A stretch of 64,000 nt of DNA from positions 1-64,000 of the forward strand of contig WNNJ02002925.1 in the NCBI GenBank assembly GCA_012934845.2. The letters run 5' to 3'. The notes under the pieces are model-generated. The model was not told where the DNA came from. It did no database searches and was given only the letters and a program-made list of their open reading frames with translations. This stretch comes from Pomphorhynchus laevis (lineage: Eukaryota > Acanthocephala > Palaeacanthocephala > Echinorhynchida > Pomphorhynchidae). A program made the translations under genes and the position numbers. Positions 40,096-50,600 of the stretch are shown in pieces (within the stretch, counting starts at the first letter, position 1; each line of letters begins with the position of its first letter).

Positions 40096-42916
40096 AGTCA
40101 GACCTCTTTAGTAGTGATGGTTCGTGTGTAGGAAAACTAGTAGACTTCGATAGTGTCACCGAGCGTGTCAAATTTTCCCATTATACGAACATTTTTGTCG
40201 GTTATTCAAATGTTCGTAGTCTCCTGGCTCAGTTCTCGGAAATTAAATTCATAGTTGCTTCGAAACGTTTTGATGTATTTTGTATAACCGAAACATGGCT
40301 ACATTCTGACATTTCGGATGACTGTGTTGCCATCCCTAACTATTTTCTAATACGTTCGGATCGCTCATGTGGTAAACGTGGAGGTGGGGTAGCCGCCTAT
40401 GTGCGAAATAGTCTCCTGGTATCGAATATCTCGGCTTTTCGCGACAATATTGGTTATTCCTTTGAAGGTCTTGCTTTTACACTGGGAAATGGTCAACGAT
40501 CCCGATTCTGCGTCCTTTACCGTTCTCCGTCCTATGAATTAAGATTTGACTCTCTTAAATCACATTTGCTGAGTTTATCTTCGTATCCTCTGATTTTGCT
40601 CCTGGGTGACTTCAATATCCCCCAAATAGACTGGAAAAATAGTCATTCACGACCAATTCACGGAATTGGGAAAGTACTGAGTGACTTTCTGTTACTCGAG
40701 ATGCTACTAGTTCAACATATTAAAGAACCTACTTGTGTGACAGGGACGCCTTCTATACTCGATTTGGTCTTTACTAAGTGTTTGGGTGACGTTTCAGGTG
40801 TTCGTTATGACGCACCAATTGGCAATAGCGATCACTGTGTACTCTCTATGCGGCTGTCGCTGTTCAACAGAGCCTCACAAAACTCTAATTTTAAAAAACG
40901 TTGTTGGGTAGGTGTTGATGCTAGTCAACTAGCTGCAAGCTTCCCAAAAGGTATCTGTGATAGTCTTCGTATCCACTTCGGTTTGGAGGTTCCTGTAGTC
41001 TTTGATCTGCTCCATGATGAATTGATGCGAATTTCTGATATCTTTGCTCCGCTACGTGCCTGCAAGTTCAAGCATGGACATCCTCCTTGGTTCGACAGAG
41101 AGTTTCTTGATGCTATAAGATCCCGCAACAAATTGTGGCGCGAATTTAGGCGTTCTTCTGCTTCAAAACGTGCCTACATCGACTCTCGGAACTTATGCAA
41201 TCGGCTAAAATTTCAGAAACGCTATTCGTACGAAGATACTATCGCCAGGGATGCATCTTTGAATCCTAGGAGGTTTTGGTCTTATGTAAGAAACAACAGA
41301 ACACTTGTCGCCACAATTAGCTCAATCCAAACGCCAACTGAAACTTTGACCGATCCGTCTCTAATCGCCCAACATTTAGCTGATAGCTTCTTGGTACAGG
41401 CTTTGACCTCTAACAAACTGCATGACTTTAGTTGGAAGTATGTTCCGGTTGCTCAACAGTGTTGTGTTCGTCCACTCAGAGTGGATGAGGTGTTGAACGA
41501 GGTAATGAAGCTCGATTCGTTTACATCTCCGGGACCAGACAATATTGCCCCCTTCCTCGTCAAATCCCTAGCGAACGAACTGAGCAATGATTTAACTATG
41601 TTCTTCAGATACAGCTTAGATACATCTTGGATTCCTGACAGTTGGAAGTGTGCAATTGTGGTGCCTATTCCCAAAAAGCATCCTGCTAGCTTTTGCGCGG
41701 ACTTTCGGCCCATTAGCTTAACTAGCGTATTCTGCAAACTTTTAGAAAGAATCATTGCTAGTAGAATCAGGGATCATTTGGATCGTAATCACATATTGGT
41801 TGAATCTCAACATGGTTTCAGGATCGGACGTTCATGCCTTACTAACCTACTAACTGCGCGTGAAAAATGGGCTGATGCTCTGGGGGCTGGGTTTCAGGTT
41901 CATACAGTATTCCTTGATTTTTCGAAAGCTTTTGATAGGGTACCACACGACGGCATAGTGTCTTTACTGTATCACTATGGACTTCATTCATATATTTGTG
42001 AGTGGGTCAGGGAATTTCTATCGAATAGGTCTTTCCGAGTTTGTGTGGGGGGGGCGTGTTTTCTTATTCGGTAAATATTAATTCTGGCGTACCGCAGGGA
42101 TCAGTCCTTGGCCCACTGCTCTTTATAATCTTCATTAATGATCTGCTACTCCGCTTATCATGCTCTCATCTAGCGTTTGCAGACGATCTAAAGATTTGGT
42201 CGATCATTAGAAGTCCTGCTGATCGAGTATCGTTACAAAATGATCTAAACTCCCTGATCAAGTGGTGCGATTCTACCGGACTACGGTTGAATGTTGATAA
42301 ATGTGTCCTCATGCAACTAGGTCGCCCTATTGAAACTCTAAGGTACTTTATTGGATATATGGTCTTAAAGGAAGTGTCTCATCATAAGGATTTAGGGATT
42401 ATTGTCCATAGATCCTTGAAAACAAAGTTCGACTTCTTTCTAGGTAAAGCTACTAGGGCGTTATATTGTATTAAAAATGCATTCCTCAGGTTAAGCTGTC
42501 ACATGTTCAAGAGGTTATTCATCTCCATCGTCAGGCCACACTTGGAGTACTGCATTCAGGCTTGTTTCCCTGTCACTAAGCAAGAACTATTAGACCTGGA
42601 GTCTATTCTTAGGCGCGGATCGAGGCTCTGTATTGGCTTAAGTGGTATTGACTATTATGTACGTCTAAGTCGTATTGGGATGTTGTCGGTACGTGAGAGG
42701 TTCATATCCTTGGAAATGCTATGTATATGGCATATGTCGAATGATGTGGTAGGTTATCCCACCGATGTAATCACTAGGCGGGTAGATCAGTTGCGGGGAC
42801 ATAGCAGAGTCTTGTATAAATTTAGATTTGGCAGATTACCAAAAGTGTATAGACTCTCAAGGAGAGGAATTAACATGTGGAATTCGTTGCCTGAGGAAGT
42901 CGTTGCAGCCCCTTAG
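40029..42916 (+). pseudogene. CR1-like LINE ORF2: APE endonuclease and RT, one frame change
   Basis: Starts at the ATG at 40029 inside ORF1. APE: GYSNVRSLLAQFSEI, ITETWLHSDISDD, KRGGGVAAYVRNS, VLYRSPS, LLGDFNIPQIDW, SILDLVFTK, IGNSDHCVLSM. RT: DSWKCAIVVPIPKK, FRPISLTSVFCKLLERII, QHGFRIGRSCLTNLL, FLDFSKAFDRVPH, then in the second frame GVPQGSVLGPLLFIIFINDL and LAFADDLKIW. C-terminus: RPHLEYCIQACFPV, LRGHSRVLYKFRFGR, INMWNSLPEEVVAA. The two frames (40029-42074 and 42041-42916) join at GTGTGG-GGGGGC near 42047. All catalytic residues are present, so one base gained or lost in the G run is the only evident defect. Confidence 0.9.
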
Positions 42917-43125
42917 TTTGAGAACGTTTAAATCACGATGCTACAAATGGATACATGAACAATGCCGCCATTCAACACTACCACTAGAATACCCTAATTA
43001 GCTACGTTGACTGACCATTTGCTTTTGTTTTATTTTTTTGGACTCTGCCTGAATAGCCTTTTGGCTTTGGTATGTATTGGAATAATAAAAATAATAATAA
43101 ATCAAAATTAGATTTATTGATAAAT

Positions 43126-43370
43126 AAATTTGGATTTTTCTGATCTTGTTCCAAAATTCAAAATATAATAAATCAAAATCAGATTTATTGATAAATAAAT
43201 TTGGATTTTTCTTATCTTGTTTCAAAATTCAAAATATAATAAATCAAAATCATTTATTGATAAATTATATTGAAATAGATCTAATTTTAATTTATTAAAA
43301 TAAATTTATTGATAAATCAGATTTATTAATAAATCTTAATCAGATTTATTCATGTAACGGACTTGACACC
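43126..43370. repeat. 3' junction repeat units of the LINE
   Basis: The 42-bp core seen left of the LINE recurs at 43126-43167 and, with two changes, at 43196-43237. It alternates with ATAAATCAAAATCAGATTTA-type sequence that resembles the LINE tail; further partial TTTATTGATAAAT units run to about 43370. Confidence 0.85.
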
Positions 43371-43894
43371 GTTATATGGACCCGTCGGAACATTGCTATG
43401 TCTTGTTTAGCATTTATTCCAACGTCCCCATCACCCTCTTCAGAGGAGGGTTCAATTACGTGGTTCAAATGTTCTTCATGGTTATTATTTAACTATTCAA
43501 AGAATTAGGGCACCGTTGGATGCAGTTCACTTCGTATTTTCAAAAGAAGACTACGAATGGATCAGGCAATGTTTGAGCTAATGCTCGTATGTTGTTTAAT
43601 GTATAATAATAATTTTCTTTATAAAAAGTAAAAAATATGCTGTTGATTGTGTAAAATAGCTGATTTACCTATATGTTTTATAGTTAACCGTCTTTACTTA
43701 TTGGTTCAATTAAAATTAGTTTTTTTTACTTTTAATCTTATAACAATTTTTCTATAATAATTTTTTATTATTTTTTGATTTAGCATTAGTATTTTTATTT
43801 ATTTTAAACAGCCTACTTAATACATGAATCTTAATTTGACATTTTAATTAATAATTTATGTGTGAGTGAATAAGCGGAGCATGTAAAAGTTACC
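43371..43894. other. unassigned spacer
   Basis: The 43375-43600 part is more balanced in composition (for example CACCGTTATATGGACCCGTC and CAACGTCCCCATCACCC) and gives a short open stretch with RAPLDAVHFVFSKEDYEWIR on the + strand. I recognise no family. The rest is A/T-rich. Confidence 0.35.
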
Positions 43895-44650
43895 TAATTT
43901 GGCCCCGCTGCTATGTTGAGTCGAAGAATAGGGGCCCGAAACCTGATTACATAGCAGTTCCTCCTAATGACCTCTAATTCTTATTATGATACAACGTATT
44001 TATTAGTCAATTCATAAAAATGACGTTTATTTTCAATTTCAATTTTTATTTTAACTTGATTTAAATTATAAAAAATCTAAAAACAATTATTTATTTTATT
44101 ATTTAATTATTAAATTTTGATTTAGCATTATTATTATGTTTTGTTTATTTTATAATTATATTAGTTACGTAGACTCAGTTAGCTGATTTGATATGTCATC
44201 ACAAAGTTAGAGGCCGAAACCTGATAGCATAGCAGTTCCTCCTGATGACCTCTAATTCTTATTCTGATACAACGTCTGTTATTTATTAGTCAATTCATAA
44301 AAATGACGTTTATTTTAAATTTCATTTTTTTATTTTAACTTGATTTAAATTATGAATTATCTAATAAATAACAGTTGTATAAGAATAAAGATTAGAGGTC
44401 ACTAGGAGGAACTGCTATCAGGTTTCGGAAATAATTTTAATAAATTTAAATAATATTTTACTGCATTTTGGAAAGCATTTTAAAATGATGTCAAAAAAAT
44501 ATAATATTTAGGAAAGCATTTTCACTAACACACATTCAATGATGATGCAGTTCAACACCGGTCATTTTTATTTAATTCATAAAAATGCGTTTATTTTAAA
44601 TTTCAATTTTTTATTTTAACTTGATTTAAATTATAAATAATCCAAAAACA

Positions 44651-44755
44651 ATTCTCGACGGAAGAGCGATCTCCCTTCTTGAAGTAGGGAAGAACAATTG
44701 ACTGCTTCCACACATTAGGAAGAGATTTTTCTAAGATTGACTGGCGAATTCTTAT
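44651..44755 (-). pseudogene. LINE RT shard
   Basis: On the - strand SLPNVWKQSIVLPYFKKGDR, the motif that precedes YRPISL in APE-type LINE RTs (compare PSDWKRSIICPILKQGSR). It is about 35 codons, bounded by X pieces. Confidence 0.6.
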
Positions 44756-44923
44756 TCTTATACATCGTATAAGAATAAGGATTAAAAATTTTAATTTTTA
44801 AATTTTGATTCTCAATTTTAAGATTTTTGCAATAAATAATAGACGATGTATAAATAATTGATAAATAGTAATCAATAAATAATTATTACTCGGTTATCCT
44901 ATCTGTTTCTTTGCTTTTATCGA

Positions 44924-44990
44924 TAAACCGCAGTTGGATCAGCGCATGTCGATCAACCTTTTCCTTTAAGAGAATGATGATAATTAATAA
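44924..44990. repeat. Direct repeat, left copy (about 65 bp)
   Basis: ATAAACCGCAGTTGGATCAG through CTTTTCCTTTAAGAGAATGA. The partner at 46172-46239 differs at only a few bases; the spacing is about 1.25 kb. Confidence 0.85.
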
Positions 44991-45450
44991 TTAGTAACTT
45001 ATAATATTATTTGAATTTTCCAATATATAACATTTATTCTGTTAAAAGAAACGGATAATTCGTATTAAATTGACTTTTATTTTAAAAACAGACTAGAATT
45101 CATAACTGGAAGATTAGAAATTGATTTTTTTTTAATTTTTAATTTTATAATTATATTAAATACGTAAACTCAGTTAGCTGATTTTATTCATATTTAATAA
45201 TTATTTAAATTTCATATTTTTTATTTTAACTTGATATAATTTATTATTTATAAATAATAATTAATGGATATAATCAATTATTTATAACTATTTATAATCT
45301 AATTATTAAATTTTGATTTGTTAATTTAGCATTATTATTTGGTCTTTTATTTATTTATTAATTTTTTATTTTATAATTATATTAAATACGTAGACTTAGT
45401 TAGCTGATTTTATTCATATTTAATAATTATTTAATAAAAATGTATTTTTA

Positions 45451-47619
45451 TCTTAATTAAAGATTATCATATCATAACGAATAGTGTAATAGATAGTGCG
45501 TACAATTCATATTTAAACTATAAGTAATTAAACAGGTTTCAACTGTAGAGATATCGAATGAACGAATTAATAAATACTCGTTGACAACATTGAGTTGTTT
45601 GTGCAAATTATTGTGCAATTTCTAAAAAATTAAGCGAGTTTTCTTGATTGCCTGTAGATAGGGTAGAGGTAACTGGTCGGTTATTTTCGGTACACTGTCT
45701 TACTTGTGATGTATAGGTAGATTCGAATTCAAATCTTTATTCTGTGCCGTCAACTCTGCTTCTGCCTGGTTGTTTGTTAAACAGAGATCTATTGTTGTTA
45801 TTGGTGCTCTCAGATTTTTCTATCTGGTCTGATTCACGCAAGGATTTCGCTTAATTAATACACAACGTTATCATCTTATTCAACCTCATATAACAACATA
45901 CGTGTAATTATGCTACATATACTAGCGTGTTGCTCCACATTTCCGCAAACACATATCTCAGTATTGTATGCAAAGGTGTGTTAGGTGCGCACAATCATGA
46001 GGATGAAAACAGAAACCAAACAGCCTAGTGTTACATATTGTTGATCTGCTAGCAGACTGTTGATCTGTTGTTTTTGGAAGAATATTATTGCTCACTGTGG
46101 TGGTAATATATATATATATATATTTGGAATAAATTGTTTTATATCCAAATATCTGAGGGACAATGAAACCTATAAACCGCAGTTGGATCACCGCATATCG
46201 ATCAACCTTTTCCTTTAAGAGAATGACGATAATTAACTGAGATTGACATTTACCACCACCGTAGATGAGCTTCGATTATTACTAAATGTCGAATGATATC
46301 GCTTTGACGTCTTCAGCTTTGAGGAATTCGTCAGGCGTATATTGCCTGGCGAATGCCAACAACGCGTCGTAGTTCACGCATAGATGTGAACACTTTATCT
46401 TGCAAGTTGATTACCATAAAAGCAAAGAAATAGAAAACAAGAAAATGTTTTCACGTATTTTGCTGTTGTCACTAAAAAATGCTAAAGATGCTTTTAGCTA
46501 AACTCCTTGACTGTAAGTTATTCGTGATAGTTATTCGTTTTGGTTATGAGAAATGTATTATCTTTTTTTACATTTTAGTACAAAGCGCATGTTGTTTTCA
46601 AAGCACAAAGTACGAAGGCATCGTTAACGAATACCTATTTTGGAAATCTGTGTATGTTGTATGGAAGTAGAAATGCTAAGAGATATATCGAGCGAAATGG
46701 ATAACATCATCACCACGTTGATTTACACATTTTAGCAAAGGTTTTACTTGGTCATTGCTGTCTATCGGATAAATAGCGGTGTTAAATTGAGATCGGTATA
46801 TGTAAATCGAAAACGAGGACTGAATGTTGTTGTTCTTAAAATGAATACATCGCTACTGACTGTTATGAATAAAGCAAAAGATTGACGTGAGTCAGTTGAA
46901 GATGAATACTTTTTATGCATGTCGTCGTTTTTGTGTAATTACCACGAGATAAACAATTTTGTTCATATTTCGCTATAGTATATGATAGAGACGGATTATC
47001 CAATGGCATTATCCAATGTCACTTGAATAGTAGTGCCATAGAGTATTGTTGGATGATTGACGTGCGAAATAGCAAGTCTAATCTTTCAGGAACCCATTTA
47101 ATGTCTAAAGCTTTCGTTTTCAACCTTTTATCACACAAGTTTTAAGCTTTGAATTGTCCTAGCAGCTAGAACGTAGTATATTCAATATGGCTCCCGTCGG
47201 ATTGCAAAAGAGTTATCATGCGCATACAACGCTCCGTCAACCGATGTTGGCTAGTAACTTGAAAATGTCATCATCTTGCCTATCACCTTAAAAATCACTT
47301 ATCATTTTGAAAGCGATTTCGGTTTAATACAAGACGACTGTTTATGTGAAGATTAAGAAATAAGTTCTCGGCTTTATATCTTATTAGTAGGACAGCTTAC
47401 TAATTCTGTAATAATGATATTTAGCGTTTTTAAACGAGATTTTAGCCTTTTTTATACTTTTGATTTAAGATGAACATTTATTTGCTACTTGAAATATTTA
47501 AATTGCCCAGCTTTAGAAAGTATTAAAATCAGAATATTTTGAATTTTTCGTCACTGTTCAATTTCAATTCTAGATTTCACCTGAATCCTTTATTTCCAAA
47601 TCACCTATAAGACTTAAAA
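45451..47619 (+). other. upstream region and presumed 5' UTR of cofilin
   Basis: Mostly unassigned. It is less A/T-rich than the repeat clusters, as expected for host DNA. The promoter must lie here if the first exon reading is right, but I cannot point to a TATA box or start site with confidence. A TA microsatellite sits at 46106-46122. A short open frame on the - strand (46410-46282) contains ALLAFARQYTPDEFLKAEDV and is unidentified. The 5' UTR immediately upstream of the ATG reads CACCTATAAGACTTAAAA. Confidence 0.45.
46172..46239. repeat. Direct repeat, right copy (about 65 bp)
   Basis: ATAAACCGCAGTTGGATCAC through GAGAATGACGATAATTAA. See 44924-44990. No coding signature lies between them that would make them LTRs. 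Confidence 0.85.
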
Positions 47620-47622
47620 ATG
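47620..47622 (+). CDS. cofilin exon 1, coding part (start codon only)
   Basis: ACTTAAAA-ATG-GTAAGTTTT: the initiator ATG is directly followed by a strong splice donor. Joined to exon 2 in phase 0 it gives M-TSGVK, the conserved cofilin N-terminus. There are other ATG-GT places in the window, so this assignment rests on the family gene structure, the perfect donor and its position upstream. Confidence 0.75.
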
Positions 47623-50600
47623 GTAAGTTTTTTACAAGTAAAATCGTTTAATCGAGTAAAATAAATTTATATTTTTCTGTATTCGCTGTTTCTAAAATTG
47701 CACAGTCCTCGTTGCAATATTACGTCGGCTCGCTTCGTTGCAATATTACGTCGGCTCGCAATGCAATCGTTCTTCCACTGACTATCAGTGGATTGCCAAA
47801 AATGCTGAATGTTCTTATTTGTAATGATAAATTCTGCATCAATTGGATCGATTAGGTATTTAATCGATTAGATTAAATCATTGGATTTAATCTAATCGAT
47901 TAGGTATTTTATACTAAAAATAAAGATAAATAATAAATAATTATATAAGATTTTATAGTAATATAATTTTATTAATATTTATATAATGATAGAATTAATA
48001 ATTAAAATTTAAAATAAAAATCTTTTTTATGAATTGACTAATAAATAATATACGATGTAATCATTATTTTATTAATTAATAACTTTATTCAAATAAAAAT
48101 TAGAATCTAAAATAAAAATTATATAATGTGTTTTTACTATAACATCATTATAAAATGATAGAATGTCAGACATAAACCTGACATAATTATAAATATCGTA
48201 ATATATCGATACTTTTGTTACCCTTCATTCAATTAAATCAAATTCCTTGAAATGCTTAATAACATAACAATTCCTCTTTGTTAGATCACTTAATTCCTCT
48301 AACTGATCTATCAATCAGTTCCTTCTTGATTCTATACAAGTTCCATTCGTCGATGTATTCGACAAATACATCGTCTTTTATTTATTATTCAATTCATAAA
48401 AATTGACTTTTATTTTACATTTCAATTTTAAATATTAACTTTATATAAATATAATCAATAAAAATCATTAAATTAGCTGATATTCAATAAATAATTGCAA
48501 CAATTTGTAACGATATTGCCTCTTTCAAAATCATTTAAATGATTTAATAGATACATATTTTAAAATAAACTACTAAAGTATCATGAAACAGAAAATAGTA
48601 AAATATATAAATAATTAAAAGGTGACTTATTTAAATTTACAAGAAACATATTTTTGCATAAGCATTCATGCATACCATATAATATAAAATATAATACATT
48701 AAATAATGAAATTTTAAGAATTGCAACAATATGTAATGATATTGGCTTTCTTCAAAATCATTTAAATAATTTAATAGATACATATTTTAAACTAGGTTAC
48801 TATAAAAATAACATCAAGCAGAAAATAGTAAAATATATAAATCAACACAAGAATATTAAAAATAAATTTAAACTATTAAGTAGAAATTCAGTTCCTTCTG
48901 ATGACCTCTAATCCTTATTCTGATACACGTCTGTTATTTATTAGTCAATTCATAAAAATTGACTTTTATTTTAAATTTCATATTATAAATCAACACAATA
49001 ATATTAAAAATAATTTTTGAATCATTAACGGAATATTTTATGGATAATAAATAATATACTTTATATTAGAATAAGATACTATATAATCAAATTTAATCAG
49101 AGGAAATACGTCCTCAACACGTGTTTGGTCCCCACCCTTAATGTGTTGCGTCGAGTAATGGGATCCGAAACATGATAACATAGCAGTTCCTCTTGATGAT
49201 CTCTATTCCTTATTTGAATGCATCGTATATAATTTATTATTTTAAACTAGGTTACTATAAAAATAAAATCAAACATAAAATAGTAAAATAAATAAATCAA
49301 TACAATAATATTAAAAATAAATTTAAAATCATTAGCGGAAAAGTTTTATCGATGGATAATAAATAATATACTTTGTATTAGAATAGGATAAACTAGATAA
49401 TCAAATTTAATCAGAGGAAATACGTCATGAGCACGTATTTGGACCCACTGCTATGTTAATCGAGAAATTAAGACCGAAACCTGATAATATAAATGTTTCT
49501 CATGATGACCTCAATCCTTATTCTTATACATCTTATGTTATTTATTAGTAAATTCATATAAATTAACTTTCATTTTAAATTTTAATTTTAATTATAACTT
49601 GACAAATTATATAAAATCTTTCAACAATTATTAATTATTTATTATTTTATAACTATTTATCATTATTTTTTAATAAAAATAATGATAAATTTATATCATA
49701 TTTTATATTTATAAAATACGTTGGCTAATCTGATTTTCTGATTATAGCAAAAACTATTGAAATATCGGCAACATAATAGTTTTGCAAAAGCTATTTAAAA
49801 TCGGTTACCAAAAAATTGTCATGAGATTAAGATCAAATTTAAGATTGTTTATATGTTTTCAATAAAACTCATTTAAATACTTGTGATGGCAGAATCAGAA
49901 TTTATTTAATCTTGAATGTATAACCATGCTTGGTCATTTCAAATATTTAAAGCAAAATTGAAAAAATGTAAAATTTACAAATATTTCCAAGAAAATGTTA
50001 GCAAAATATTTTGCTCAACTTATTTTTAAGTATAATTAGGATTTAACACGTTTTTTAAATTTACCAATTTAGAAATTCGACAATTTCTAAATTGTCGAAT
50101 TTTATTTTCATTTAATTTCTTTATTATAGAATTAAATTTACCGTCAATATTTTGACAACTAATTGATGTCATTATAAGGAAATATATAAAGCAGCTTTAG
50201 CATTTAATAGATTGCAGTCATTCTGAATATATAGTAATATGATTTAAACATTTTGATTTTAATTTACTCTTCAATAATATAAATAATTTAATGTTAATTT
50301 AATTTTGTTATAAAACACAATTCACTTTAAAATTAATTAAATACATTTTATAATACATTTTTTTAATTTTTTATAGAATTCAAAAATTTAGCTTGAAATA
50401 GTGACTTTTAAATTTGATTATATTATTGCAAAGACTGTAATATGAGACTAAACGCCATTATAAACACGAATTAAGTAATATCGTTTAAAAGCAAAGAAAT
50501 ACGACATTTCAAAGAAATACGATTATACCCAATTTGTTATAATTGGGTATATAATATATTTCAGAATGTATAATATATGAAATTAATGTTTTCGATCGTC

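Larger units (their letters stand above)
38807..43110 (+). mobile_element. Family C (CR1-like) LINE, nearly complete
   Basis: 5'-truncated inside the PHD-like cluster of ORF1 (CGFCASE), otherwise complete to a 3' end with AATAATAAAAATAATAATAA. ORF1 is open to 40095. ORF2 (40029-42916) has a single frame change at a run of eight G. The element is therefore young. It is the other main C subfamily, nearest to the decayed copy at 2.4-6.4 kb. Confidence 0.9.
43895..45450 (+). repeat. Cluster of repeat X copies and shards
   Basis: A copy with the structured module (GGCCCC at about 43900, CTGCTATG, AGGGGCC, CATAGCAG) and body runs to CGTAGACTCAGTTAGCTGAT near 44190. A second starts at GTTAGAGGCCGAAACC near 44205 and stops at about 44350. 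An inverted shard (TAAGAATAAAGATTAGAGGT, - orientation) lies at 44370-44430. Further pieces of the body or end lie at 44570-44650, 45060-45210 and 45360-45430. A short C-type RT shard is embedded (next entry). Confidence 0.7.

Noticed and set aside
44924-46239. The 65-bp direct repeats as LTRs
   Set aside because: Too short and with no coding sequence between them.
46479-46670. 63-codon ORF upstream of cofilin
   Set aside because: No motif, low-complexity composition and no supporting splice or conservation signal.
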